In this document: in pieces, positions 21,169 through 27,734 of the stretch
How the letters are laid out: each line of letters begins with the position of its first letter
Position numbering within the stretch: the first letter of the stretch is position 1
Assembly: GCA_035295665.1 (NCBI GenBank)
Contig: DATGIQ010000434.1
Span: 1 to 27,734, forward strand
Source of the DNA: DATGIQ01 sp035295665
Lineage (GTDB): Bacteria; Planctomycetota; Planctomycetia; Gemmatales; Gemmataceae
DNA length: 27,734 nt
Direction: 5' to 3'
Notes under the pieces: model-generated
Seen by the model: only the letters and a program-made list of their open reading frames with translations
What the model was told of the DNA's origin: nothing
Database searches by the model: none
Made by a program: the position numbers and the translations under genes

Positions 21169-22807
21169 CTCCCTGGATTTTGCGGAGCGCCTCTTCAGCG
21201 GCCCGGCGGACTTTGCCGTCGGTAGTTTGCGTAACCTCCTTGAGAAGTCGAACGATCTCCGGACGGTTGGCCTTGGGGCCAATTCGTCCCAGGGCCAGCG
21301 CCGCCTGATAACGGCAGTCACTGGCAAAGGCCGGCGTCACGCTCATTTCCGGAGCGCGCGCTTCCCGGCCGACGCCGCTTACCTTGGCGTCGGAACCGGT
21401 GTAAACCTGGATATTCGGGTCGCGCAGATAGTCGAGAAGCACATCAACGACCTGGTCGGGGGACCGCGAAGCGAGCAGGATACCGATGACCACCGCGGCA
21501 TCGTAACGCACCAGCCGCGATTCCGGGTCGGTCTCGGACAAGACGGCCAAGAGAGCCGTCATGATCCCCGACTGTTCGGGATTGTCCAGGTGGGCCAGAG
21601 CCAACACGGCACGCTGGCGCAGGCGCGGATTGGTCTCTTCCTTCAGCACGCGGAGCAAAACAGGAACGGCGGGTTCTACGGCCGGACTGATATGCCACAA
21701 CGCCTCGGCGGCAAACTGGCGGATCTCGTCGGGCTCCTCCTTGCTGGCCAATAGCTGTGCCAGCGCGGGGACGGCCGGCTCGGCTTTCTTACCAATCCGG
21801 CTCAAGGCCAGGGCAGCATTGCGGCGAACGACCGGGTCGTCGTCAGCCAAAGCACGGGACAAGTTGGGGACCGTGGCCGAAGCTTCCGAGCCAAGATGGG
21901 CCAGCGCGGCCGCGGCCTGCCGGCGGGCTTCGACTTCTCCCTCGTGGAGCGTTTCGCACAGAATGGGGAGTGCGGCGGCGGCCTCGGAGCCACCAATGTT
22001 GGCCAGGGCCAGCCCGGCCGCCCGCACCACTTCGCGGTCGCCGTCGCGGAGCGCGGCATGGAAGTCCGCTGCCACGAGCTTGTCCTCCGGATTGACCAGG
22101 TTCACCAGTGTCGTCAAGGCACTCTTGCGTGCAGCCGGATCTCGGTCTTCCCGGAAGCGAGCCAACAAAGCAGGCACGGCCGTATGCGCCGCGGCCCCAA
22201 ATTCGCCCAGGGCCAAGGCGGCATCTCGCCGGACCAATGGATCGGTGTCGGCCAGGGCCTGGCAGAGCAAGGGGATCACCGCCTCCTCTTTCTTGGAAGC
22301 AACCCGGCCAAGGGCCCAGACTGCGTTTTGGCGAACGGCAGCATCGGGATCACTCAGGGCCTTCTGCAGGGCCAGGCGAACGGCGGCCGCTCCTCTGTCC
22401 TCTTCAGCCAGAGCGAGCTTTCCCAGATTGCCGAGCGCGAAAGCGGCACTGCGGCGCACCAAGGGATCGCTGTCGCCGGTCAATAGCTCCAGCAACGCCG
22501 GATACGCCGGCGGCCAGGCCGTCGGTCCGAACTCGCCGAGAGCAAAGGCAGCTGCTTCACGGACGCCGGCGTCCGGGTCTTTGAGAGAGTGCAGAAGTTT
22601 GGGCACGGTGTAGATGGCGAGGCCACCGCTCTTGCCCAAGGCGAAGGCGGCGCTACGACGGATCCGCGGATTGGGATTGGCCAGATCGTCGGCCCATCGG
22701 TTCAATGATTTGCCGAGAAAGCTCGCGTCCTGGGCCCGGCCAGCCGTCGGGATCAACGCCAAAGTCCAGGCCAAGGAAGCTGCGACAAGGAGTCCGCGAC
22801 GCTGCAT
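21161..22807 (-). CDS. Exported HEAT-repeat protein (first copy)
   Basis: A 548-residue protein. The ATG at 22807 begins a signal peptide (MQRRGLLVAASLAW, about 1-26, ending AGRAQD); the longer frame to 22879 has no ribosome binding site and would bury it. The rest is a run of about twelve HEAT repeats (PBS-lyase-type, 30-38 residues), with the recurring core DPxxRRxAAxALGxxG followed by AVPAL. The final unit is KVRRAAEEALRKIQGG. One stretch between repeats (about 460-490, with VYTGSDAKV and APEMSVTPAFASD) is longer than a normal loop. No catalytic motif is seen; HEAT solenoids are protein-binding scaffolds. The gene follows a second HEAT gene by 114 bases and ends inside a GTCCGTAGTC repeat. 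Confidence 0.88.
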   Translation of the reverse strand: MQRRGLLVAASLAWTLALIPTAGRAQDASFLGKSLNRWADDLANPNPRIRRSAAFALGKSGGLAIYTVPKLLHSLKDPDAGVREAAAFALGEFGPTAWPPAYPALLELLTGDSDPLVRRSAAFALGNLGKLALAEEDRGAAAVRLALQKALSDPDAAVRQNAVWALGRVASKKEEAVIPLLCQALADTDPLVRRDAALALGEFGAAAHTAVPALLARFREDRDPAARKSALTTLVNLVNPEDKLVAADFHAALRDGDREVVRAAGLALANIGGSEAAAALPILCETLHEGEVEARRQAAAALAHLGSEASATVPNLSRALADDDPVVRRNAALALSRIGKKAEPAVPALAQLLASKEEPDEIRQFAAEALWHISPAVEPAVPVLLRVLKEETNPRLRQRAVLALAHLDNPEQSGIMTALLAVLSETDPESRLVRYDAAVVIGILLASRSPDQVVDVLLDYLRDPNIQVYTGSDAKVSGVGREARAPEMSVTPAFASDCRYQAALALGRIGPKANRPEIVRLLKEVTQTTDGKVRRAAEEALRKIQGGP

Positions 22808-22842
22808 GGGTGACTCAAATCCTTTCGTGCACCGTTTTCGCA

Positions 22843-22907
22843 GCGTTCTCTGCGACTCTTCGCGCAACTTGGGCGGCAACCAGTGCGCGCAGAGACGCAG
22901 AGAACGC
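22843..22907 (-). repeat. 24-base inverted repeat between the two HEAT genes
   Basis: Arms 22843-22866 and 22884-22907 match at 22 of 24 positions around a 17-base loop. The central motif CTCTGCG...CGCAGAG is repetitive in both arms. It lies between the stop of the upstream HEAT gene and the start of the next, and could be a terminator or a genome-wide small repeat. Confidence 0.65.
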
Positions 22908-22921
22908 GGAGGCAGTCGAAA

Positions 22922-24022
22922 TCACTCACTTCGAACTTTCGCCTTGATCTTGCCGATGGCCTCGGCCGCGGCTTGTTTGACGCGCGGATCTTGGTGGTCG
23001 GCGAGCGCTTCGAGCTTCGGCAGGGCCTCCTGGCCGGCATCGCGCATTTCCCCCAGGGCCATGCAAGCCCACACCACGACGCTCGTTTCCTTGTCCTCGA
23101 GGGCATAAACGAGATCCTTGATCGCGGACTTGGCATCCTGGCCCATGATGGCAAAGGCCCGGGCGGCATTCACGCGAACCCGCATGTCCGTATCCTTGAG
23201 CAGCTTGGCAATCGGAAGCAGGTGCTGCGACGAGACCTTGTCGAGACGCATGACCGCCACACGGGCCCAGATTTCGATTATTTTGTTCTTGTCATGGAGG
23301 AGCAGCTCCAACGCGCGCTTCTCGGCGGCCTTATCGGTGCCCTGGACGGGCGGACCCAGATAGATCAGCGAGAAAAGGGCCTCCATGCGGACTTCATGGC
23401 TGACATCATGCAACCCGCTCCGGTAGGCCGGATCACCCAACAGGGCATGAATGGCACGGGGATCGGGCCCTTTTGCCGTGTCAAAGCTTGCGCTTCCCAG
23501 GGCAAACGCGGCAGCACTGCGGATCTCGGACGCGGTTGGATCCCGGATCGCATTCACCAACGCCGGAATGGCCGGTGCGGAATCGGTGCCCAATCGGCCA
23601 AGAGCTCGGGCCGCTTGGAAACGGACGATGCCTTGCGATTCGGTCTCGCGGGACACCAGCCGGGTCAGAGCGCTGATTCCGTCCTTGAGATCCTTGGCAT
23701 CGAAGCCGATGAGTCCCAGGGCGATCGCGGCATTGACCCGCACACTGGCATCCGTGTCTCGCAACGCCTTGATGATATCCCGCACGGCTTCCCGCGCGTC
23801 GTTGCCGTAGAACTGCAACGCATGGATAGCCCGAACGCGGACACCCGGATCTTTTATCCCTTCCTTGAGGTCCTTCATCCATTCGTACATGGTCTTGCCG
23901 TCCACGGTCTGCGCGCTCTTCTTCATTTCGGGCGTTTTTTCATCGGAGTGCGTAACCTGACCGTTCGCGGTGGCTGACACAAACACAATCGCCGCCACCA
24001 AGAGGAGACTGGACCAGCGCAT
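22922..24022 (-). CDS. Exported HEAT-repeat protein (second copy)
   Basis: A 366-residue protein. The ATG at 24022 has AGGGG seven bases upstream and starts a signal peptide (MRWSSLLLV, about 1-20, ending ATANGQ); further-upstream starts lack this. Residues about 45-360 contain eight or nine HEAT repeats with core [DE]xxxRVRAAxAL[GA]xxG. Examples are DPGVRVRAIHALQFYG, DASVRVNAAIALGLIG and DPRVKQAAAEAIGKI. It resembles the neighbouring HEAT protein in architecture but the individual repeats differ, so whether they are true duplicates is open. It is divergent from the dimethylformamidase-like gene and probably heads the transcription unit 24022-21161. Confidence 0.88.
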   Translation of the reverse strand: MRWSSLLLVAAIVFVSATANGQVTHSDEKTPEMKKSAQTVDGKTMYEWMKDLKEGIKDPGVRVRAIHALQFYGNDAREAVRDIIKALRDTDASVRVNAAIALGLIGFDAKDLKDGISALTRLVSRETESQGIVRFQAARALGRLGTDSAPAIPALVNAIRDPTASEIRSAAAFALGSASFDTAKGPDPRAIHALLGDPAYRSGLHDVSHEVRMEALFSLIYLGPPVQGTDKAAEKRALELLLHDKNKIIEIWARVAVMRLDKVSSQHLLPIAKLLKDTDMRVRVNAARAFAIMGQDAKSAIKDLVYALEDKETSVVVWACMALGEMRDAGQEALPKLEALADHQDPRVKQAAAEAIGKIKAKVRSE

Positions 24023-24210
24023 GCTCAAACCCCTGAAATTGGAGGTCTTCCCCACTCCTAGGATAACATTACCCATAAACCGAAGGCAACGCGGGAAAAA
24101 ATCGAGCAGCCGACGGAATGGAATGGTTGAGCTGTAGCGAAGAAAACGAAGGAGTCTCCTACGGCGGCAATTCATCGAGCAGCTCGGCCAGCAGAATACC
24201 GAGAATTGGC

Positions 24211-24239
24211 TTGTTCGCCGTGGATTGCGTGCATACGAT
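24211..24239 (+). promoter_or_regulatory. Candidate promoter for the dimethylformamidase-like gene
   Basis: TTGTTC (24211-24216), 17 bases, then TACGAT (24234-24239). Transcription would begin near 24246. If correct, it excludes the in-frame starts at 24118 and 24238 and leaves 24268 or 24295. Match quality is moderate. Confidence 0.4.
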
Positions 24240-24294
24240 GCAAGGTGCTGTAGCCATTACCGATCCGATGAACGCCGGGCAAAGGCCAAGCATC

Positions 24295-25860
24295 ATGCTG
24301 GTCGGTTATGTCAGTGACGAATACTACGCGGCCGTGGCCGATGTCCTCGTGGAGTTCCGCAGCGGCAACGGCGCCCGGCTGAGCACACGATCTTCCGCTT
24401 CGGGAGCTGTGCTTGCCGACCTCGCTCCCGGTGGTTACGAAGTCTGCTTGAATAAGCCCGGTTTCGGCTCCAAGCGGGTCCAATCGTCCGTCGGCAAGGG
24501 AGCTCCGATTCATTTCCGGCTCCTGTCCGACCATCTGCTGGGCTACGCTTGGCCGAAGTGGTGCCGGGCCGGCGAGACCGTCCAGTTCCGCGTCCATGCG
24601 GTCGAACCGTACAAGCTGGGGCTGTGGCGTTACGGCTATCGCAAAGAATTCATCCGCAATCTCGGCTGGTTCGATAATCATGGTCCGCGTGCGAGCATGC
24701 AGACGATCCCCGATGGTCATTTTGTCGAACAGGGCGTGCACTGGGACCATGGCTTCGGGGTGCACCGCCAGTTCCTGATCGCGCCCGAACGTACCGGCCT
24801 GTATTACTTTCACGCCCGGACGGAATCGGGAGCATTCTTCTCGTTTCCGCTCGTTGTGGCACCGAACCAGCCAGGGGAACGGATCGCCGTGCTCGCTTCG
24901 ACCAACACCTGGAATGCCTATAATCCGTTCGGCGGCCGCAGCAATTACATCCTCGCCGCTCAGATGATCGACGAACCGATCGTCAACGCCAAATCCGACC
25001 TGCCCCGTTACAAGTTATCCGATTACGGCGAATGGAAGAGTGGCCGGGAGTTCCAACCGCTCTCCTTCGACCGGCCCGAGCCGTATAACCACGTGCCAGA
25101 AGACGTGCAGTGTTCGGATCCCATCGAAGGAAGACAGGCTTGCCATCTGGCTCCGGCCGAATGGCGTCTGCTCGCTTGGCTCGAGCAGCAAGGGCACGCT
25201 TACGATCTCTATGCCGATTACCAATTACACGCGGGCTTGTTGGATTTGTCCAAGTACCGTGTCCTCGTTTTGGCTGTCCATCCCGAGTATTGGTCCGGGG
25301 AAATGTATCGGACGGTCAAGAGCTGGGTCTTCGAACGCGGCGGCCGGCTCTTCTACCTGGGCGGCAATGGACTGAATTGCAAGATCCTGTTCCTCGATGG
25401 CGGAAGTTCCATGCGTTGCCTGAATGCCTGGCCGGCCGGTTATGAAAGCCGGTTTCATTATCAGGAAGAGTCCGAAGCCAATTTGCTCGGCGTGGTATTC
25501 TCCGACGCCGGGGCGATGACGGCGGCTCCTTATGAGGTTGTGGCCGCGGACCATTGGGTATTTGCTGGCACCGGCTTGAGGCCGGGCGATCGATTTGGCA
25601 CTAAGACTCTTCATGAGCGCTACGCCGGAGGAGCGTCCGGCCACGAAACGGACAAGATCAGCCCGAGCGCGCCGCAAAATATTGTCTTGCTGGCAAAAGG
25701 GCAGAATCCGGACGATGGCGGCGCTCACCTGGTTCATTTTGAAACGGCCCGCGGTGGTGCGGTCTTCTCCGCGGGATCGATCATGTATCCGAGCGCCCTC
25801 TTGTGCGATGAAATGGTGTCGCAGATCACCGCCAACGTGCTCCAGCGCTTTCTCCAGTGA
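24295..25860 (+). CDS. N,N-dimethylformamidase large-subunit-like protein
   Basis: About 521 residues from the ATG at 24295, which has AAAGG nine bases upstream; ATG 24268 is a second option and the frame is open further left. Residues about 1-75 form a small beta-sandwich of the carboxypeptidase-regulatory type (ADVLVEF, ASGAVLADLAPGGYEVCL). The rest matches the DMFase beta/large-subunit C-terminal family: LLGYAWPKW, LWRYGY, YFHART, NTWNAYNPFGGRSNY, FDRPEPYNHVP, VLAVHPEYWSGEMY, LGGNGLN and ASGHETDK. In characterised DMFase, an Fe enzyme cleaving dimethylformamide, the metal ligands are two Tyr and one Glu; the HPEYW tyrosine is a candidate ligand here. No signal peptide or small-subunit gene is visible. 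Substrates of planctomycete members are unknown, so the name marks family, not activity. Confidence 0.75.
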   Translation: MLVGYVSDEYYAAVADVLVEFRSGNGARLSTRSSASGAVLADLAPGGYEVCLNKPGFGSKRVQSSVGKGAPIHFRLLSDHLLGYAWPKWCRAGETVQFRVHAVEPYKLGLWRYGYRKEFIRNLGWFDNHGPRASMQTIPDGHFVEQGVHWDHGFGVHRQFLIAPERTGLYYFHARTESGAFFSFPLVVAPNQPGERIAVLASTNTWNAYNPFGGRSNYILAAQMIDEPIVNAKSDLPRYKLSDYGEWKSGREFQPLSFDRPEPYNHVPEDVQCSDPIEGRQACHLAPAEWRLLAWLEQQGHAYDLYADYQLHAGLLDLSKYRVLVLAVHPEYWSGEMYRTVKSWVFERGGRLFYLGGNGLNCKILFLDGGSSMRCLNAWPAGYESRFHYQEESEANLLGVVFSDAGAMTAAPYEVVAADHWVFAGTGLRPGDRFGTKTLHERYAGGASGHETDKISPSAPQNIVLLAKGQNPDDGGAHLVHFETARGGAVFSAGSIMYPSALLCDEMVSQITANVLQRFLQ

Positions 25861-25872
25861 GGCACTGTGCGG

Positions 25873-25878
25873 TATACT
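25873..25878 (+). promoter_or_regulatory. Possible -10 element before the PSCyt1/DUF1549 gene
   Basis: TATACT at 25873-25878, with a weak -35 (TTTCTC, 25849-25854, 18-base spacing) inside the end of the preceding gene. This would give the gene its own transcript. Moderate match only. Confidence 0.35.
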
Positions 25879-25925
25879 ATGCCTTGGCACTCGTCCGTGC
25901 ACCCGCCGCGTTGGGAGATCTCAAA

Positions 25926-27734
25926 ATGCACTCCGTACGATCGTTCAACCTACTTGTTTCCCTGATGTGGGTGGTCCCCGGGCTGCGGGCAGAGACGAAG
26001 CTTGTGCCTGCCCCAACCACGTCGGTCGAGGTCAACTTCAACCGCGACATTCGGCCCATCCTGTCCAACCATTGCTTCAAGTGTCATGGCCCCGATGGAA
26101 AAAAAGCAGGGCTGGATCTTCAGAGCCGAGCGAGTGCATTTCACCAGTTGAAGTCTGGGAACTTTGCGATCGTGCCCGGCAAGAGCACGGAGAGCGAATT
26201 GATCCAACGAGTAAGCTCCCCAGATGACGACCTGCGCATGCCCCCCAAAGGGAAGGGCGAACGCCTCGCTCCAGCACAGATTGCCAAGTTGCGCGCGTGG
26301 ATCGACCAAGGAGCAAAGTGGGAAGAGCACTGGGCCTATGTCAAGCCGCACCGGTGGCCGCTCCCGGAGGTCCACCAGCCGAACTGGGTTCGCAACGGCA
26401 TCGATGCATTTGTGCTGGCCCGGCTGGAGCGAGAAGGGCTTGCCCCGTCTCCCGAAGCGGATCGTCCGACGTTGATCCGCCGGTTGAGCCTGGACCTGAT
26501 CGGCTTGCCGCCCACGCTGGAAGAAGTGGATGCCTTTCTGGCAGACACGAGTCCGGATGCGTATGAGCGCGTCGTGGATCGACTTCTAGCTTCGCCGCAT
26601 TATGGCGAACGCCAGGCTCTTCCCTGGCTCGATGCAGCTCGGTACGCCGACACCAATGGGTACGAGGCCGACCATCGTCGCACGATTTGGCCTTACCGGG
26701 ACTGGGTGATCAACGCCTTCAATCGTAACCTGTCGTTCGATCAGTTCACGATCGAGCAGATCGCCGGCGACCTGCTGCCGAACGCGACCGTGGATCAGAA
26801 GATCGCCACGGGGTTCCACCGCAACACGATGGTCAACACCGAAGGAGGCACCGACGACGAGGAATTCCGCGTCGCGGCCTTGATTGATCGCGCCAACACG
26901 ACCATGGAAGTTTGGATGGGCACGACCATCGGTTGCGCCCAGTGCCATAACCACAAGTACGATCCGTTCACGCAGGCAGAATACTACCGGCTGCTGGCGT
27001 TCTTCAACAGCACTGCGGACCGAGGCCGGAGCAATGAGCCGATTCTCGAGATGCCCACCGCTCTGGAAATTGCCCGGCGAACGCGAATCCAGGCGGCCAT
27101 CGTGGATTTGCGTCTGCCGGCCGTCACGCCGAACACGTTGCTCGCCGCCACACTCGTTCGGGCCGGGCAAGCTCGCCTTGCTGCGCTGCAAAAGGAACGG
27201 GCGGCGATCCAGCCGGCCAGCACCCTGATCATGCAGGAACTGGCCACCCCTCGACCCACGCACATTCTGATCCGTGGCAGCCACGCCAACAGGGGCGATG
27301 TCGTTACCGCAGGCGTCCCAGCAAAGCTTCACCCCTTGCCACCGAATCAAACGGCGAACCGGCTGGCATTGGCTCGTTGGCTGGTTGATGCCAACAATCC
27401 GTTGGTTGGCCGAGTGATCATGAATCGGATCTGGGCCCAGTATTTCGGCCGCGGGTTCGTGGAAACTAGCGAGGATTTCGGTGTCCAGGGCGAGCCGCCG
27501 ACGCATCCCCAGTTACTCGATTGGCTGGCCGATGAATTCAACCGCCAGAAATGGAACATGAAGGCGATGCACCGCCTGATCGTCACGTCAACGACCTACC
27601 GGCAATCGTCCCACGTTACGCCGTTGCTGTACGAGCGTGATCCCTACAATCGGCTCTATGCCCGTGGGCCGCATTTCCGGATGTATGGTGAAATGGTCCG
27701 GGACAATGCCCTGGCGATCAGTGGCCTCTTGAAG
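25926..27734 (+). CDS. PSCyt1-DUF1549-DUF1553 cytochrome-like protein, 3' truncated by window edge
   Basis: 603 codons are visible and the frame is open at the right edge. The ATG at 25926 has GGGAGA seven bases upstream and starts a signal peptide (about 1-22). Residues 36-110 are the planctomycete cytochrome C domain PSCyt1, with a haem-type C50-FK-C53-H54 motif. DUF1549 follows (about 135-345), with LIRRLSLDLIGLPPT, LPWLDAARYADTNGYEADHRR and a second C337-AQ-C340-H341 motif. A short region leads to DUF1553 (about 475 onward: LALARWLVDANNPLVGRV, NRIWAQYFGRG, FGVQGEPPTHPQLLDWLA). The product is exported and probably binds haem at CFKCH; the second motif may or may not bind haem. Such genes usually accompany DUF1501 genes, and here one lies on the other strand about 5 kb away. 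It follows the dimethylformamidase-like gene by 65 bases. Confidence 0.93.
   Translation, partial: MHSVRSFNLLVSLMWVVPGLRAETKLVPAPTTSVEVNFNRDIRPILSNHCFKCHGPDGKKAGLDLQSRASAFHQLKSGNFAIVPGKSTESELIQRVSSPDDDLRMPPKGKGERLAPAQIAKLRAWIDQGAKWEEHWAYVKPHRWPLPEVHQPNWVRNGIDAFVLARLEREGLAPSPEADRPTLIRRLSLDLIGLPPTLEEVDAFLADTSPDAYERVVDRLLASPHYGERQALPWLDAARYADTNGYEADHRRTIWPYRDWVINAFNRNLSFDQFTIEQIAGDLLPNATVDQKIATGFHRNTMVNTEGGTDDEEFRVAALIDRANTTMEVWMGTTIGCAQCHNHKYDPFTQAEYYRLLAFFNSTADRGRSNEPILEMPTALEIARRTRIQAAIVDLRLPAVTPNTLLAATLVRAGQARLAALQKERAAIQPASTLIMQELATPRPTHILIRGSHANRGDVVTAGVPAKLHPLPPNQTANRLALARWLVDANNPLVGRVIMNRIWAQYFGRGFVETSEDFGVQGEPPTHPQLLDWLADEFNRQKWNMKAMHRLIVTSTTYRQSSHVTPLLYERDPYNRLYARGPHFRMYGEMVRDNALAISGLLK

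Noticed and set aside
21161..24022. Periodic repeats across the HEAT genes considered as DNA repeats or a CRISPR-like array
   Set aside because: The periodicity is at protein level (30-38-residue HEAT units) with diverged DNA; there are no identical direct repeats or spacers.

Overview
The window is high-GC bacterial DNA that reads as a chromosomal segment of a planctomycete, most likely from the Gemmata lineage. The grounds are protein families. TIGR03067 occurs twice. A DUF1501 protein, a PSCyt1/DUF1549/DUF1553 cytochrome-like protein, DUF1571, EF-hand, HEAT, LRR and BNR/VPS10 propeller proteins all occur together, nearly all with export signals. No phage, transposase, integrase, CRISPR or plasmid functions are visible. 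The assignment rests on family recognition from the sequence, not on a database search.

Layout. The left edge (2-763) is the 3' end of an S53 (sedolisin) peptidase gene. It is followed by a small CxxC/CxxC zinc-ribbon-like protein (897-1184) and a large exported BNR/VPS10 propeller protein (1365-4652). That gene converges on a HAD phosphatase/phosphomutase (4685-5368, minus). An initiator tRNA-fMet (5469-5540) and a 43-residue membrane peptide (5667-5798) follow on the plus strand. From 5805 to 24022 all recognised genes are on the minus strand. In transcription order these are: two HEAT proteins (24022-22922, 22807-21161); a DUF1501 Tat-exported protein (21042-19669) translationally coupled to a PD40/TolB-like propeller (19669-18842); a Trm112-like zinc protein; a TIGR03067-LRR protein; a very large secretin with N-terminal TPR-like repeats (16835-11697); an APH-like kinase/P-loop kinase fusion (11602-9974); a DUF1571 lipoprotein (9865-8996); and an apparent two-gene operon of a toroid-HEAT-TIGR03067 protein (8877-6619) and a six-EF-hand protein (6596-5805). 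At 24295-25860 and 25926-27734 the plus strand carries an N,N-dimethylformamidase-large-subunit-like protein and the 5' part of a PSCyt1-DUF1549-DUF1553 gene that runs off the window.

Function. Most products should work outside the cytoplasm as repeat scaffolds (propellers, HEAT/TPR solenoids, LRR, EF-hands). The secretin is an outer-membrane channel subunit, but no other secretion-machine genes lie beside it. Housekeeping functions are limited to the initiator tRNA, the Trm112-like protein, the HAD enzyme and the kinase fusion.

The least expected structure is between genes. Three different long inverted repeats lie at gene ends in the minus-strand block: a perfect 16-bp hairpin inside GTCCGT-type repeats, a 29-bp-arm hairpin and a 24-bp-arm hairpin. 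A further hairpin built from the same GTCCGTAGTC motif also occurs. At two loci this motif supplies the TAG stop codon of the neighbouring gene. The initiator tRNA carries a non-standard A29-U41 pair in its anticodon stem. I see no strong evidence for a wholly new multi-gene system.
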